DNA of 51,503 nt from Candidatus Kutchimonas denitrificans (lineage in GTDB: Bacteria; Gemmatimonadota; Gemmatimonadetes; Palauibacterales; KS3-K002). The stretch covers positions 31,250-82,752 of the forward strand of contig JAACAK010000047.1 of the NCBI GenBank assembly GCA_011774835.1, read 5' to 3'. Of this stretch, positions 19,431 to 27,543 are shown one piece after another (position 1 is the stretch's first letter; each line of letters opens with the position of its first letter). The translations under genes were made by a program, and so were the position numbers. The notes below the pieces were generated by a model, which did no database searches, was not told the DNA's origin, and was given only the letters and a program-made list of their open reading frames with translations.

Positions 19431-19677
19431 GAATTCCGAAGTGGGAGATCGGGATTCTGGTTGGGGGAAGTTCGGAGTTCTCTCCGAATTGCCGAAGCGG
19501 ATTCGGTGATTCGGTGATTCGGGGAGGTAGGAGGTGGCGGCCCGGGAATGCTCGACGCCCGACACTTCGTCTTTTCCCGAACCCCCGAACCCCCGAGCCT
19601 TCTTCAACAATTCGGAGAGAGCTCGGTCTTCCCTAAATCGGACTCCCGACGTCCGAACTGAGGATTCCCAAGAATTC
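19431..19677. repeat. Long imperfect inverted repeat between convergent genes (family A, copy 2)
   Basis: The arms are about 19431-19533 and about 19578-19677. Each outer end is GAATTC, and the right one contains the first base of the stop anticodon of the minus-strand DUF3108 gene. The inner arms carry 8-nt near-repeats (GATTCGGT, GTTCGGGG). Arm-to-arm identity is lower than in copy 1, but the left arm matches the left arm of copy 1 closely, including GGGAATTCCGAAGT, TCGGGATTCTG and CCGAATTGCCGAAG. It fills the gap between convergent genes. Confidence 0.88.
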
Positions 19678-20510
19678 TAGGGCGAGGACGCGGCTTCCCC
19701 TTCTAGATCTTCCGGCGTCAGCGGCTCGCCCGCCTCGTAGTTCGTCAGCTCCATCGTCAGCGTGCCGACCTTGAGCTTCGAGACCAGCTTGATGAGCAGG
19801 CGACCCTCGTCGTCCGTCATGTAAACTTCGGCTTCGCCGCCCTCCGCGAAGATCCCGCCCGTCTTGATGATCGGCCGCACCACGACTGTCTCGAACTCAC
19901 CGGCCGGGACCTTCACTTTCTCCCGACGCAGCACCTGCACGATCACCGGGTTGCGGTCGAAGCGGAAGTACCGGTTCCACTCGTATGTCTCACCCACTTC
20001 CAGCGGCGTCGCGCGCACGAAATAGATGAACGACGCCTCGTCCAGCGCCAGCGGCGGTATCGAATCGGTTTCGCCGTTGTCCTCGTGGTAGACCCGATTC
20101 TCCAGATCGAACTGGTATTCGCGCTGCCGCTCGTAGTCGCCCTGCTTCGAGTCCTGGCGGAACCGGCGACTGGCCAGCAGAGACACATCGAGCCAGGATT
20201 CCTGGATGTCCTTGAGAGTGTAGAAGGGAACCGACCCCTCGATCAACGTGGACAGGTGATACGTGGGGTGGCCCGCCACGGTGTCGATGCCGGTCACTTC
20301 CATGACCGCCTCGCCCACCGTGAGCGGACCGAACCTGACCCGGTATTCGAACCGCTCGCCGACCCCGAACGGCACCTTCGCCACCTCGGGGGTCGAGCCA
20401 TCGGTGCCGCCGTCACCAACGGTGTCGGTTGCCTGGGCACGGGCGGTCTCGCTGATCACCATCCCGCACAACAACATCGATATCGAAATAAACGACAATC
20501 TCATCTTCAC
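19677..20510 (-). CDS. DUF3108 periplasmic/outer-membrane protein
   Basis: 277 residues. A signal peptide (1-25, cleavage near ARA) is followed by a beta-rich DUF3108 domain: VGERFEYRVRFGPLTVGEAVMEV, then DIQESWLDVSLLASRRF, YRFDRNP and VPAGEFETVVVRPIIKTGG. The fold resembles lipocalin or LolB-like barrels and members are found near envelope-lipid genes. It is separated by only 4 bp from the GT2 gene upstream and terminates an operon with GT2, LpxL-like and MsbA-like genes. A role in handling envelope lipids is inferred. Confidence 0.85.
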   Translation of the reverse strand: MKMRLSFISISMLLCGMVISETARAQATDTVGDGGTDGSTPEVAKVPFGVGERFEYRVRFGPLTVGEAVMEVTGIDTVAGHPTYHLSTLIEGSVPFYTLKDIQESWLDVSLLASRRFRQDSKQGDYERQREYQFDLENRVYHEDNGETDSIPPLALDEASFIYFVRATPLEVGETYEWNRYFRFDRNPVIVQVLRREKVKVPAGEFETVVVRPIIKTGGIFAEGGEAEVYMTDDEGRLLIKLVSKLKVGTLTMELTNYEAGEPLTPEDLEGEAASSP

Positions 20511-20514
20511 GTGT

Positions 20515-21234
20515 CTATCGCCTCAACAGATCCAGGTAATCACGTGCGGCCTTCCATAACGTTTGACGGCTGCGCCGCGCCCGACGATCGTAGCGCACCT
20601 CCGACGGCGTCTCTTCGACGCGTCGCGTGTGCGGCGCCACTGCCGCCAACAGCTCGAGGCTGCCTGCCCATCCGTCGTGCCGCACCAGCGGCTCGTCACC
20701 GTTCTCTCTCATCGCCCGCTTCAGTAGGCCGACCCGATAGGCGCGCAGCCCGGATAGCGGATCGCTGATCGGCTCGGGTATCTCGAACTTGCGCCCCAGC
20801 CACGGCAGCCCCCGTCGAACGAAGCGCCGGGCCAGCGGCACGCCCGCATCGCCGTCCTCCTGACGGGCCACCACCAGATCCGCCCCACCTTCGATCCGCT
20901 TCACGAGCGCGGGTATCGCCGACGGCTCATCGGTGAAGTCGGCCTGCAGCGTCACCACCGCGTCGCGCCGCGGGTAGCTGCAGCGCTCGACGGCCGCTTC
21001 GATCAAACGGGACAGCGCGGGACCATGGCCCATGCGGCGCTCGTTGCGGAGGATCTCCAGCGGCAGCACCTGACTGTAGGGCTGTACCACGTCCAAGGTC
21101 TCGTCCGTCGAGCCGTCGTCCAGGAAGAGGACCCGATAGTCACGGCCGAAGTCCGCCATGACCTGTCGAATCCTCCACAGAAGTAACCCGGCCGTTCGTT
21201 CCTCGTTGAAAGCCGGAATGCAGATGTAGATCAC
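20515..21234 (-). CDS. Family 2 glycosyltransferase
   Basis: 239 residues from GTG 21234, overlapping the acyltransferase stop (GTGA). The GT-A fold has an N-terminal IYICIPAFNEE, the nucleotide site FLDDGSTDET (about 35-44), and LQADFTDEP and DPLSGLRAYRVG as in dolichol-phosphate mannose synthase-like enzymes. It lacks membrane helices, so it acts at the cytoplasmic face. It probably transfers a sugar to a lipid carrier or lipid A precursor, judging from its neighbours. Confidence 0.9.
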   Translation of the reverse strand: MIYICIPAFNEERTAGLLLWRIRQVMADFGRDYRVLFLDDGSTDETLDVVQPYSQVLPLEILRNERRMGHGPALSRLIEAAVERCSYPRRDAVVTLQADFTDEPSAIPALVKRIEGGADLVVARQEDGDAGVPLARRFVRRGLPWLGRKFEIPEPISDPLSGLRAYRVGLLKRAMRENGDEPLVRHDGWAGSLELLAAVAPHTRRVEETPSEVRYDRRARRSRQTLWKAARDYLDLLRR

Positions 21235-22160
21235 AGCTCCACCGTGTATGCCGAACCGTCGCCCTGGCGTCGCGCCCCGGCGCGGCCCGTCACCGCCTCA
21301 CCCATGTTTCTACCTGTCGCCGCCGGCCCTGTTCCCGGCGGCACGCTTTTCCACCGTTTATGATGCCAAAAGTACTGTTCCGGGTAAAGTCGGACCCACC
21401 GCTCGAGCTCGGCCACCCAGCTCGTCGTCATCTCCTTCACCTTGTTCTTCACGTCACCCGTGGTCGGCGGTTCGATCCTGACCAGCCAGAGCCGGTATTC
21501 CCTGTGGCCCGTCCGGTGCACACCACCGACCAGCATGGGGGCGCCGGTCCGCAGGGCGAGGAGAGCGGGCGCCCGGTGGGTCGAGGCCGGCCGGCCGAAG
21601 AACGGGACGAAGACACCGTTTTCGCGCGCGTCCTGATCGGCCACGAAAGCCACCATGCGCCCGGCGGCGATTTGCGCGACCAGCACGTCCCACGCCCGGG
21701 CCCTGTCGATCAGGCCCATCCCGTTCCGACGGCGGATCTGGCGGACGAACCGATCGAGCGGCTCGTTCTTGATCCCCTGCATCACGGCATCGGTCGGAAA
21801 ACCGAGAGCGGGGAGCACCGAGCCCGCCAGCTCCCAGTTCCCGAAATGGCCACTCACCACCACCACGCCCCTCCCCTCTCCGTACGCCCTCCGGGCCGTG
21901 TCCGCCGCGCCGGACATATCGACGCGCCGGCGTACCTCGTCCAGCCCTCGTCGCGTTACATAAGGCACCGAGAGCCACTCGCGGCCGACGTGGTCGAAAC
22001 AGGCCCGGGCGGTGGCGTCGACCCATGCCTCGTCCCGCTCCGGAAAAGCGCGGGCCAACTGCTCCTCGACCACCGTACGCCGCCAACCCAGGCGATACGC
22101 CAGTCGGCCGAGCCCGCGGCCCAGCGACTCGCCCGCCCACGCCGGGAGGCGCGCCAACAC
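21231..22160 (-). CDS. LpxL/HtrB-type lipid A acyltransferase
   Basis: 309 residues from GTG 22160. The LPLAT motif SGHFGNWELAG supplies the catalytic His and Glu of HX4E. VDQDARENGVFVPFFGRPA and PEQYFWHHKRWK are typical of LpxL, LpxM and related enzymes. The enzyme adds a secondary acyl chain to a lipid A or similar precursor at the inner membrane. The frame continues upstream without ATG or GTG as AYGAIRLVFEV, which looks like a genuine start of the N-terminal membrane segment, so the true start may be a rare codon upstream. It sits between the MsbA-like and GT2 genes. Confidence 0.9.
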   Translation of the reverse strand: MLARLPAWAGESLGRGLGRLAYRLGWRRTVVEEQLARAFPERDEAWVDATARACFDHVGREWLSVPYVTRRGLDEVRRRVDMSGAADTARRAYGEGRGVVVVSGHFGNWELAGSVLPALGFPTDAVMQGIKNEPLDRFVRQIRRRNGMGLIDRARAWDVLVAQIAAGRMVAFVADQDARENGVFVPFFGRPASTHRAPALLALRTGAPMLVGGVHRTGHREYRLWLVRIEPPTTGDVKNKVKEMTTSWVAELERWVRLYPEQYFWHHKRWKSVPPGTGPAATGRNMGEAVTGRAGARRQGDGSAYTVEL

Positions 22161-22210
22161 CTCGAAGACGAGGCGGATGGCTCCGTATGCGATTAACTGG
22201 CCGGGCCGGT

Positions 22211-24049
22211 TCAGGAGACGGTCACCTCGCTGCGCGCACCGCCGTCGTCGGCATCCGTGAACTGCAGCTCGTAGAGACGCCGGTAGACCCCGCGGCGCGC
22301 CAGCAGATCATCGTGACGGCCCGATTCGACGATCGCGCCGTTCTGCAGGACGATGATCTGATGCGCGTTGCGGATCGTCGATAGCCGGTGAGCCACGACA
22401 ATCACGGTTCTGTTTTCCAACAGGTGGTCGATGGCGCCCTGGACCAGGCGCTCCGATTCGGTGTCGAGCGAAGATGTCGCCTCGTCGAAGATCAGCAGCG
22501 GCGGGTCGCGCAGGATCGCCCGGGCGATGGCGATCCGTTGTCGCTGCCCGCCCGAGAGGCGGAGGCCACGATCGCCCAGCACGGTGTCGTATCCTTTCGG
22601 CAGGCGCAGGATGAAATCATGCGCGTTCGCCGCCCGGGCCGCCTCCTCGATCTGCTCCTGCGTGTATCGATCGGCATCGCCGTACGCGATGTTGGCGCGA
22701 ACCGTGTCGTGAAAGATGACCGTCTCTTGGGAAACCACGCCGAGCAGGTCCCGCAGCGAACCCAGACTGACATTCGCGACGTCCACGCCATCGATCGTGA
22801 TGCGGCCGCGTTGCGGCTCGTAGAAGCGAGGCAGCAGGTCGACGATCGTCGACTTGCCGGCGCCGGATGGACCGACCAGCGCCACCACCTCTCCGCGCTG
22901 TATCGAGAAGCTCACTCCTTTCAAGACAGGCTCGTCGCCGTCGTAGGAGAAATGAACGTTCTCGTATTCGACCCCCTCTTCCAGCTTCTCCAGCCGGGGC
23001 CCATCGGCCAGATCCGCCTCGATCGGGCTGTCGAGGATCTCGAAGAATCGGTCGGCGGCTGCCATCGACACCTGCGCCCGGGCCGGGAAGGTGGTCAACG
23101 CCTTGATCGGCGACTGCACCCGCAGCGAGATCGTGAGGAAGGTGAGGAACGCCTCGGCCGTCATCTCGCCGCCGAACACGAACTGGGCGCCCACCCACAC
23201 CAGGACCAACGTGACCAGGCTGCCCAGCACCTCTGACAGGGGCGAGCTGAGCAGGCGAATCCGCTCGGTTCGCACGAAGGTCTTGTTGTACGAACGGTTC
23301 ACCTCGGCGAACCGCTGGCTCTCGTAGTCCTCCGCGCCGTATGCCTTCACCAGGCGCGCGCCCGACGCCGTCTCCTGAAGCATCGACGTCAGCTCGCCCT
23401 GCGCATCGTGCGCCCGACGGAACCCCCGGCGCAGTCGGCCCAGCATCGGCTTCAGGAAACCGAGGAACAGCGGGGCGACGACCAGAGCGATCAGCGTGAG
23501 CTTCCAAGAGATCAAAAAGAGCATGGTCACGAAGGCGACCAGCGACACCACGTGCTTCAGCAATTCGGACACCGTGTAGGTGACGATGTCCTTGGTTTGC
23601 TGCGTGTCCGAGAACACGCGCGCCATCAGCTGGCCGGCTTTGCTGCGATCGAAGAAGCCCAGCGGCAGTTTCTGGATGTGCCCGTACAGCTGGTTCCGCA
23701 TGTCGCGCACGACGCCCTCGCGGACCTTCACCCCGAACGCTTCCGCCGCGTAGAAGAAAATGTTCTTCAGCAGCAGGCCGGCCATGACCACGAAGACCAC
23801 GTTGCGCAGCGACTCCGCCGGCGTCGCGCCGTCGATCAGCGGGCCTACCGTGGCCGCCAGCACCCGTTCCACCAGGCTGCCGGCGCCGCTCAGCGCCGAC
23901 GCCTCGCCGAACAGCGAGCGCAAGAACGGGATCAGCAACACCATGGTGAAGCCGTCCAGCAGGGAGCCCAGCGTCATCGCCAGCAGGCTGGCGACGAACA
24001 CCCAGCGATACGGTCGGAGGTAGCCGATTAAACGGGAGTAGACGCTCAA
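22211..24049 (-). CDS. msbA: MsbA-like ABC exporter (fused membrane and ATPase domains)
   Basis: 612 residues from TTG 24049. Six transmembrane helices (about 15-325) precede an ATPase domain with Walker A GPSGAGKST, signature LSGGQRQRIAIARAIL, Walker B LLIFDEATSSLD and the switch His in VVAHRL. It is a homodimeric half-transporter. MsbA flips lipid A or phospholipid across the inner membrane, and the neighbouring LpxL-like and GT2 genes support a lipid substrate. The start lies 4 bp after the PorX-like gene stop. Other lipid or drug exporters of the same architecture cannot be excluded. Confidence 0.92.
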   Translation of the reverse strand: MSVYSRLIGYLRPYRWVFVASLLAMTLGSLLDGFTMVLLIPFLRSLFGEASALSGAGSLVERVLAATVGPLIDGATPAESLRNVVFVVMAGLLLKNIFFYAAEAFGVKVREGVVRDMRNQLYGHIQKLPLGFFDRSKAGQLMARVFSDTQQTKDIVTYTVSELLKHVVSLVAFVTMLFLISWKLTLIALVVAPLFLGFLKPMLGRLRRGFRRAHDAQGELTSMLQETASGARLVKAYGAEDYESQRFAEVNRSYNKTFVRTERIRLLSSPLSEVLGSLVTLVLVWVGAQFVFGGEMTAEAFLTFLTISLRVQSPIKALTTFPARAQVSMAAADRFFEILDSPIEADLADGPRLEKLEEGVEYENVHFSYDGDEPVLKGVSFSIQRGEVVALVGPSGAGKSTIVDLLPRFYEPQRGRITIDGVDVANVSLGSLRDLLGVVSQETVIFHDTVRANIAYGDADRYTQEQIEEAARAANAHDFILRLPKGYDTVLGDRGLRLSGGQRQRIAIARAILRDPPLLIFDEATSSLDTESERLVQGAIDHLLENRTVIVVAHRLSTIRNAHQIIVLQNGAIVESGRHDDLLARRGVYRRLYELQFTDADDGGARSEVTVS

Positions 24050-24053
24050 TGCG

Positions 24054-25628
24054 CTATCCGCGAGGCTTGAGCAGGGCCACCGGCAGGATCATCTCCTCGG
24101 GGCTGATGCCGCCGTGCAGGAAGCTGTCCCGATAGCGCGACTGGTACTCCCGCAGCTTGGTCGGGTAGACGAAGAAGTAGTCCTCCCGGGCGATGAGGTA
24201 GTTCATCTTCAGGCCGCCGGCTGGCAAGCGGATCGCCTCGCCGTTCGCCACCGTGAGCACCGTCGCGGGGTTCTCCGCTCTCAGGTCGTCGCCATGCTTG
24301 TGACGCAGGCTGGGAGAGGCATCTCGCTTGGCGTAGACGGTCGTCGGACGGTGGCAGTGAACCGAGCCGTGGTCGGTGGTAAGCAGGACGCGGATCCCAC
24401 GCGTCCGCATCAGCTTCAACACCTCCCGCAGCGCCGAGCCCTCGTACCAGGCCAGCGTCAGGCGACGCAAGGCCTCGGCGTCGCGGGCCATCTCGAACAG
24501 GATCTGCGACTCGCCGCGTCCGTGCGTCAGCAGGTCGACGAAATTGAAGACCAGGCCGAGGGCCCGAGGCTCATCCAGCACCGACGGCAGGCGACGGAGC
24601 ATCGATTCGCTGTCGCTCGCCGTGTGCACCTTCTCGTAGTGGATCGCCACCGATCCGTTGCTGAGTCTAGCGACCTGTTCGCCGAACAGCTCGTCCTCGA
24701 AGGAGTTGAGCCCGGCTTCCTCGTAGCCGTCGGGCCAGCCGGGTCGGCGCTCCGCCAACTCATCGGGAAAGATGCCGCCGAAAATGGCGTTGCGCGCGTA
24801 AGGCGTGGCGGTGGGCAGAATCGAGAAGTAGAGGTCGGACTCGGTCTCGAAGTCTTCGGCGATGACGGCCTCGAGGGCCCGCCACTGATCGAGCCGCAGG
24901 CAATCGACCACGATCAGCGCGGCCGGCTCCTGGTGCGCCAGCAAGGGCATGAAGAACTGTGGAACGATATCGACCGAAAGCGACGGGCGGTCGCTCTGAC
25001 CGCGCGCCACCCAGTCGCTGTAGTTCGCGATGACGAAATCGGCGAACTCGCGACGAGCGTCACCCATCAGCGTGTGCAGAGATTCGAGCAGGCCGCGTTC
25101 CTCGGCCGAGCTGAGCTCGAGTTCCCAATCGACGAGCTCCGAGTAGACGTCGGTCCAGTCGCGCCAACCCCGGGCGGAGTCGATCCGCGAACGGATCTCC
25201 GAATACGAGCGGACGAAGTCCTGAGCGATCTGCTCGTGGCGCAGGCTGGGCCCTTCGAGGAGGCGTGCCACCGCCGACGCCACCTGCCGCGGGCTGGTCG
25301 GCTTGACGATGTAGTCGTCGGCCCGTCGGGCGATGGCCTGCTGGAGCGTCGATTCTTCCTCACTCTTGGTGACCATGACGACGGGGATGCGAGAGTCGGC
25401 GATCCGAATCTCCCGCAGCATGTCGGTGCCGGTGCGACCCGGCATCTCCTGGTCGAGGAGGATGAGGTCGTAACTCTGGCGGCGAATCTGGCTCAGCGCG
25501 TCGTCGCCGTTGGGTGTCGTGTCCACGTCGTAGCCCCGCTGCTCGAGGACGAGGCGGTGGGGGAGCAGCAGGTCGATCTCGTCATCTACCCACAGAATCC
25601 GCCCCTTGGGCGACTTCCTGTCTTCCAT
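24054..25628 (-). CDS. porX: PorX-like response regulator with PglZ phosphatase-superfamily domain
   Basis: 524 residues. The receiver domain (9-125) has Asp15/Asp16, phospho-acceptor Asp59 and Lys109. A helical linker leads to a PglZ/alkaline-phosphatase-superfamily domain with VVDCLRLDQW (Asp242), TATPYARNAIF (273-283, containing the likely nucleophile Thr), NFVD (Asp364), TTDHGSVH (Asp419/His420) and a second His cluster, matching a two-zinc site. PorX regulates type IX secretion in Bacteroidota and cleaves cyclic and linear oligonucleotides when phosphorylated. No PorY kinase or T9SS genes are visible here. It is adjacent to a TonB-like gene and the MsbA-like gene. Confidence 0.9.
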   Translation of the reverse strand: MEDRKSPKGRILWVDDEIDLLLPHRLVLEQRGYDVDTTPNGDDALSQIRRQSYDLILLDQEMPGRTGTDMLREIRIADSRIPVVMVTKSEEESTLQQAIARRADDYIVKPTSPRQVASAVARLLEGPSLRHEQIAQDFVRSYSEIRSRIDSARGWRDWTDVYSELVDWELELSSAEERGLLESLHTLMGDARREFADFVIANYSDWVARGQSDRPSLSVDIVPQFFMPLLAHQEPAALIVVDCLRLDQWRALEAVIAEDFETESDLYFSILPTATPYARNAIFGGIFPDELAERRPGWPDGYEEAGLNSFEDELFGEQVARLSNGSVAIHYEKVHTASDSESMLRRLPSVLDEPRALGLVFNFVDLLTHGRGESQILFEMARDAEALRRLTLAWYEGSALREVLKLMRTRGIRVLLTTDHGSVHCHRPTTVYAKRDASPSLRHKHGDDLRAENPATVLTVANGEAIRLPAGGLKMNYLIAREDYFFVYPTKLREYQSRYRDSFLHGGISPEEMILPVALLKPRG

Positions 25629-25631
25629 TCT

Positions 25632-26312
25632 TTATAATTTCCACGTATAGCTGAACCAGGTGGCGACGGCCCTGCCCGCTCGGATGGCGGGCTCGAACAC
25701 CCATTGGCGTGCCTCCCGGACCAGACTCTCGTTGTATTCACCGTCGGGGGTCGGAGGATCGAGCCGCACGCTGTCGACCACGCCTCCCTGGTTGATGAAG
25801 ACCCACACGGTGACTTCGCGCCCCCGGACCGATGCCGGCCGGTTCAGCGGCGCCATGATCACGCCTCGCGGGACCGGAGGCACGAGGCGACGCAGCCCCG
25901 ACATGGCGTTCCCGGCGTCACCTCCACCCTCGCCACCGGGCAGCCCTTCTCCCTCCTCCGGCCCTTCCCGGGTGCCCTCGCCCGGCTCGGGCAACTCGAT
26001 CTCGTTCAGCGCCAACATCGTCTCTTCGATCGGGATCTCGACCGGTACCGGCTCGACCAGCGGCGTCTCGGGCCGCGGCGGTATCTTGATCTCCACCGGC
26101 GGCCGCAGCACCATGGCTCGCATTCCGCCGCCACCCGGCGCCGCTCGGGGATCTCCGCTGGGCGGACCCGCCGCGGCGTACGGCGTCAAGCGCTCCGCTG
26201 GTTGAACAAAGATGAGGAAGAGGAGGAGATGGACAAGCAGCGAGACCAGCAGACCTATCCGCCAGGTCCTGCCCTCTCGGCTAAACCGCTGTTCGACCTG
26301 CTCGATTGCCAT
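25632..26312 (-). CDS. TonB-like energy transducer
   Basis: 226 residues. One N-terminal membrane helix (about 19-36, GLLVSLLVHLLLFLIFV) is followed by a Pro/Glu/Gly-rich periplasmic spacer and a C-terminal TonB domain with VTVWVFINQGGVVDSVRLDPPTPDGEYNE and AREARQWVFEPAIRAGR-like packing. It would couple the proton-motive force to outer-membrane receptors. No ExbB or ExbD genes are adjacent. It is 3 bp upstream of the PorX-like gene and 24 bp downstream of the beta-propeller gene. Confidence 0.88.
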   Translation of the reverse strand: MAIEQVEQRFSREGRTWRIGLLVSLLVHLLLFLIFVQPAERLTPYAAAGPPSGDPRAAPGGGGMRAMVLRPPVEIKIPPRPETPLVEPVPVEIPIEETMLALNEIELPEPGEGTREGPEEGEGLPGGEGGGDAGNAMSGLRRLVPPVPRGVIMAPLNRPASVRGREVTVWVFINQGGVVDSVRLDPPTPDGEYNESLVREARQWVFEPAIRAGRAVATWFSYTWKL

Positions 26313-26336
26313 CGCTGCGAACTCGTGAGGTCACGG

Positions 26337-27539
26337 CTATCGTCTCGCGCTCGGCTCACCTGTCGCCTCCGTGGCGAAGTCGGCGATCTGGACGCTGCGA
26401 CCCTCGCGATCGAGGATCCAGATCGCGCCGTCATCCGCGGCCACAACGTCGCTGGCGAAGCGCATTTCTCGTGCGACACCAAGGACAACCGGCTCCGCGC
26501 CGCTGACGTCGATGAGCACCACGCCTTCCGGCCCCGCCGCGACGTAAAGCCGATCGCCGGCCAGGTCGGCCGTATAGGCAAACCGTACTCCTGTATAATG
26601 TAATACCACGCGCGGCTGCTTCGGGTCCCTCGCGTCCAGCACGTAGACCCCACTCGATCCAGCCGCCACCGCCAGACGGCTGCCGTCAGCCCTCACCGAC
26701 CGACCGATTACCGGCAACCGGAACTCGCCCAGCCGCTCGAAGTCGGGGCTGTAGGACACCAGAAGGTCCTCCAACAGCAGCCACGCCACGCCGCTGAAGG
26801 GAGCGTAGATCATGTCGGTGACGAACTCCCGATGTTCGATCCCGGCAAGTTCCTCCACCGACAGCCCTTCCTCGCGAGCCAGAACGCGGAGCAGACGCAG
26901 GGAGTCCAGGCTGGCGACCGCCAGCCGGTCGTTGACGTTCTCCATCGCTCCACCGCCGCGCTCGTCGATGACCGCGCCAGAGGCCGTGTCGCCCAACACC
27001 GGAAAAGCGATCAGGTTGGAGAAGGTGCTCAACACGAGAAGATCGAGCCCGGGCAGCACGGCTACGTCCTCGATCCCCCGCACCCCACTGGCGCGGCTGA
27101 GTGTGGAGCCGTCGTTGAATACGATGCGGGCTCCTCCGACGCCGGCGACCGCAGCGCCGCCAGGGAACCAGGTGAGCCGATCCGGAACCAGATCGAGGGG
27201 GACACTCTCGTAGGTGTAGCTGAGTGACGGGCCGGCGGCCATTCGCCGCTCATAGCTCGCATCCACTTCCGACCCGATCAAGAACCCGACCGCCCCTCCC
27301 AGGCTGGCACCCAAGAAGCCCATGCACGTCCTGTTGCTGCAGAAGTTGCTGAAGTCGCTTTCGTTGGCCGCTATGTACGCCGGCACCCCGACGGCGAGGG
27401 CACCGATCAGCGCGTAGATGAACTTTCGCTTGCCGGTGTACTCCTGGCCGGTGGCTGGACGTGGCACGGCGATGAGAACCAGGAGAGCGACGAGGAGCAC
27501 ATGGGACGCGACCTTCCACCGTCGTTGGATTTGGTGCAT
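26337..27539 (-). CDS. Secreted beta-propeller (LVIVD-like repeat) protein
   Basis: 400 residues. A signal segment (about 11-31) and two short hydrophobic Gly-rich stretches (IYALIGALAVGVPAYIA, FLGASLGGAVGFLIG) are followed by repeats of about 45 residues (SSGVYVLDARDPKQPRVVLHYTG, PEGVVLIDVSGAEPVVLGVAR) typical of LVIVD/YVTN-like propellers. Cys67 and Cys72 (FCSNRTC) may pair. It is likely a periplasmic or surface binding protein of unknown ligand. It is 4 bp downstream of the GWxTD gene and probably cotranscribed. Confidence 0.75.
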   Translation of the reverse strand: MHQIQRRWKVASHVLLVALLVLIAVPRPATGQEYTGKRKFIYALIGALAVGVPAYIAANESDFSNFCSNRTCMGFLGASLGGAVGFLIGSEVDASYERRMAAGPSLSYTYESVPLDLVPDRLTWFPGGAAVAGVGGARIVFNDGSTLSRASGVRGIEDVAVLPGLDLLVLSTFSNLIAFPVLGDTASGAVIDERGGGAMENVNDRLAVASLDSLRLLRVLAREEGLSVEELAGIEHREFVTDMIYAPFSGVAWLLLEDLLVSYSPDFERLGEFRLPVIGRSVRADGSRLAVAAGSSGVYVLDARDPKQPRVVLHYTGVRFAYTADLAGDRLYVAAGPEGVVLIDVSGAEPVVLGVAREMRFASDVVAADDGAIWILDREGRSVQIADFATEATGEPSARR

Positions 27540-27543
27540 CGAA

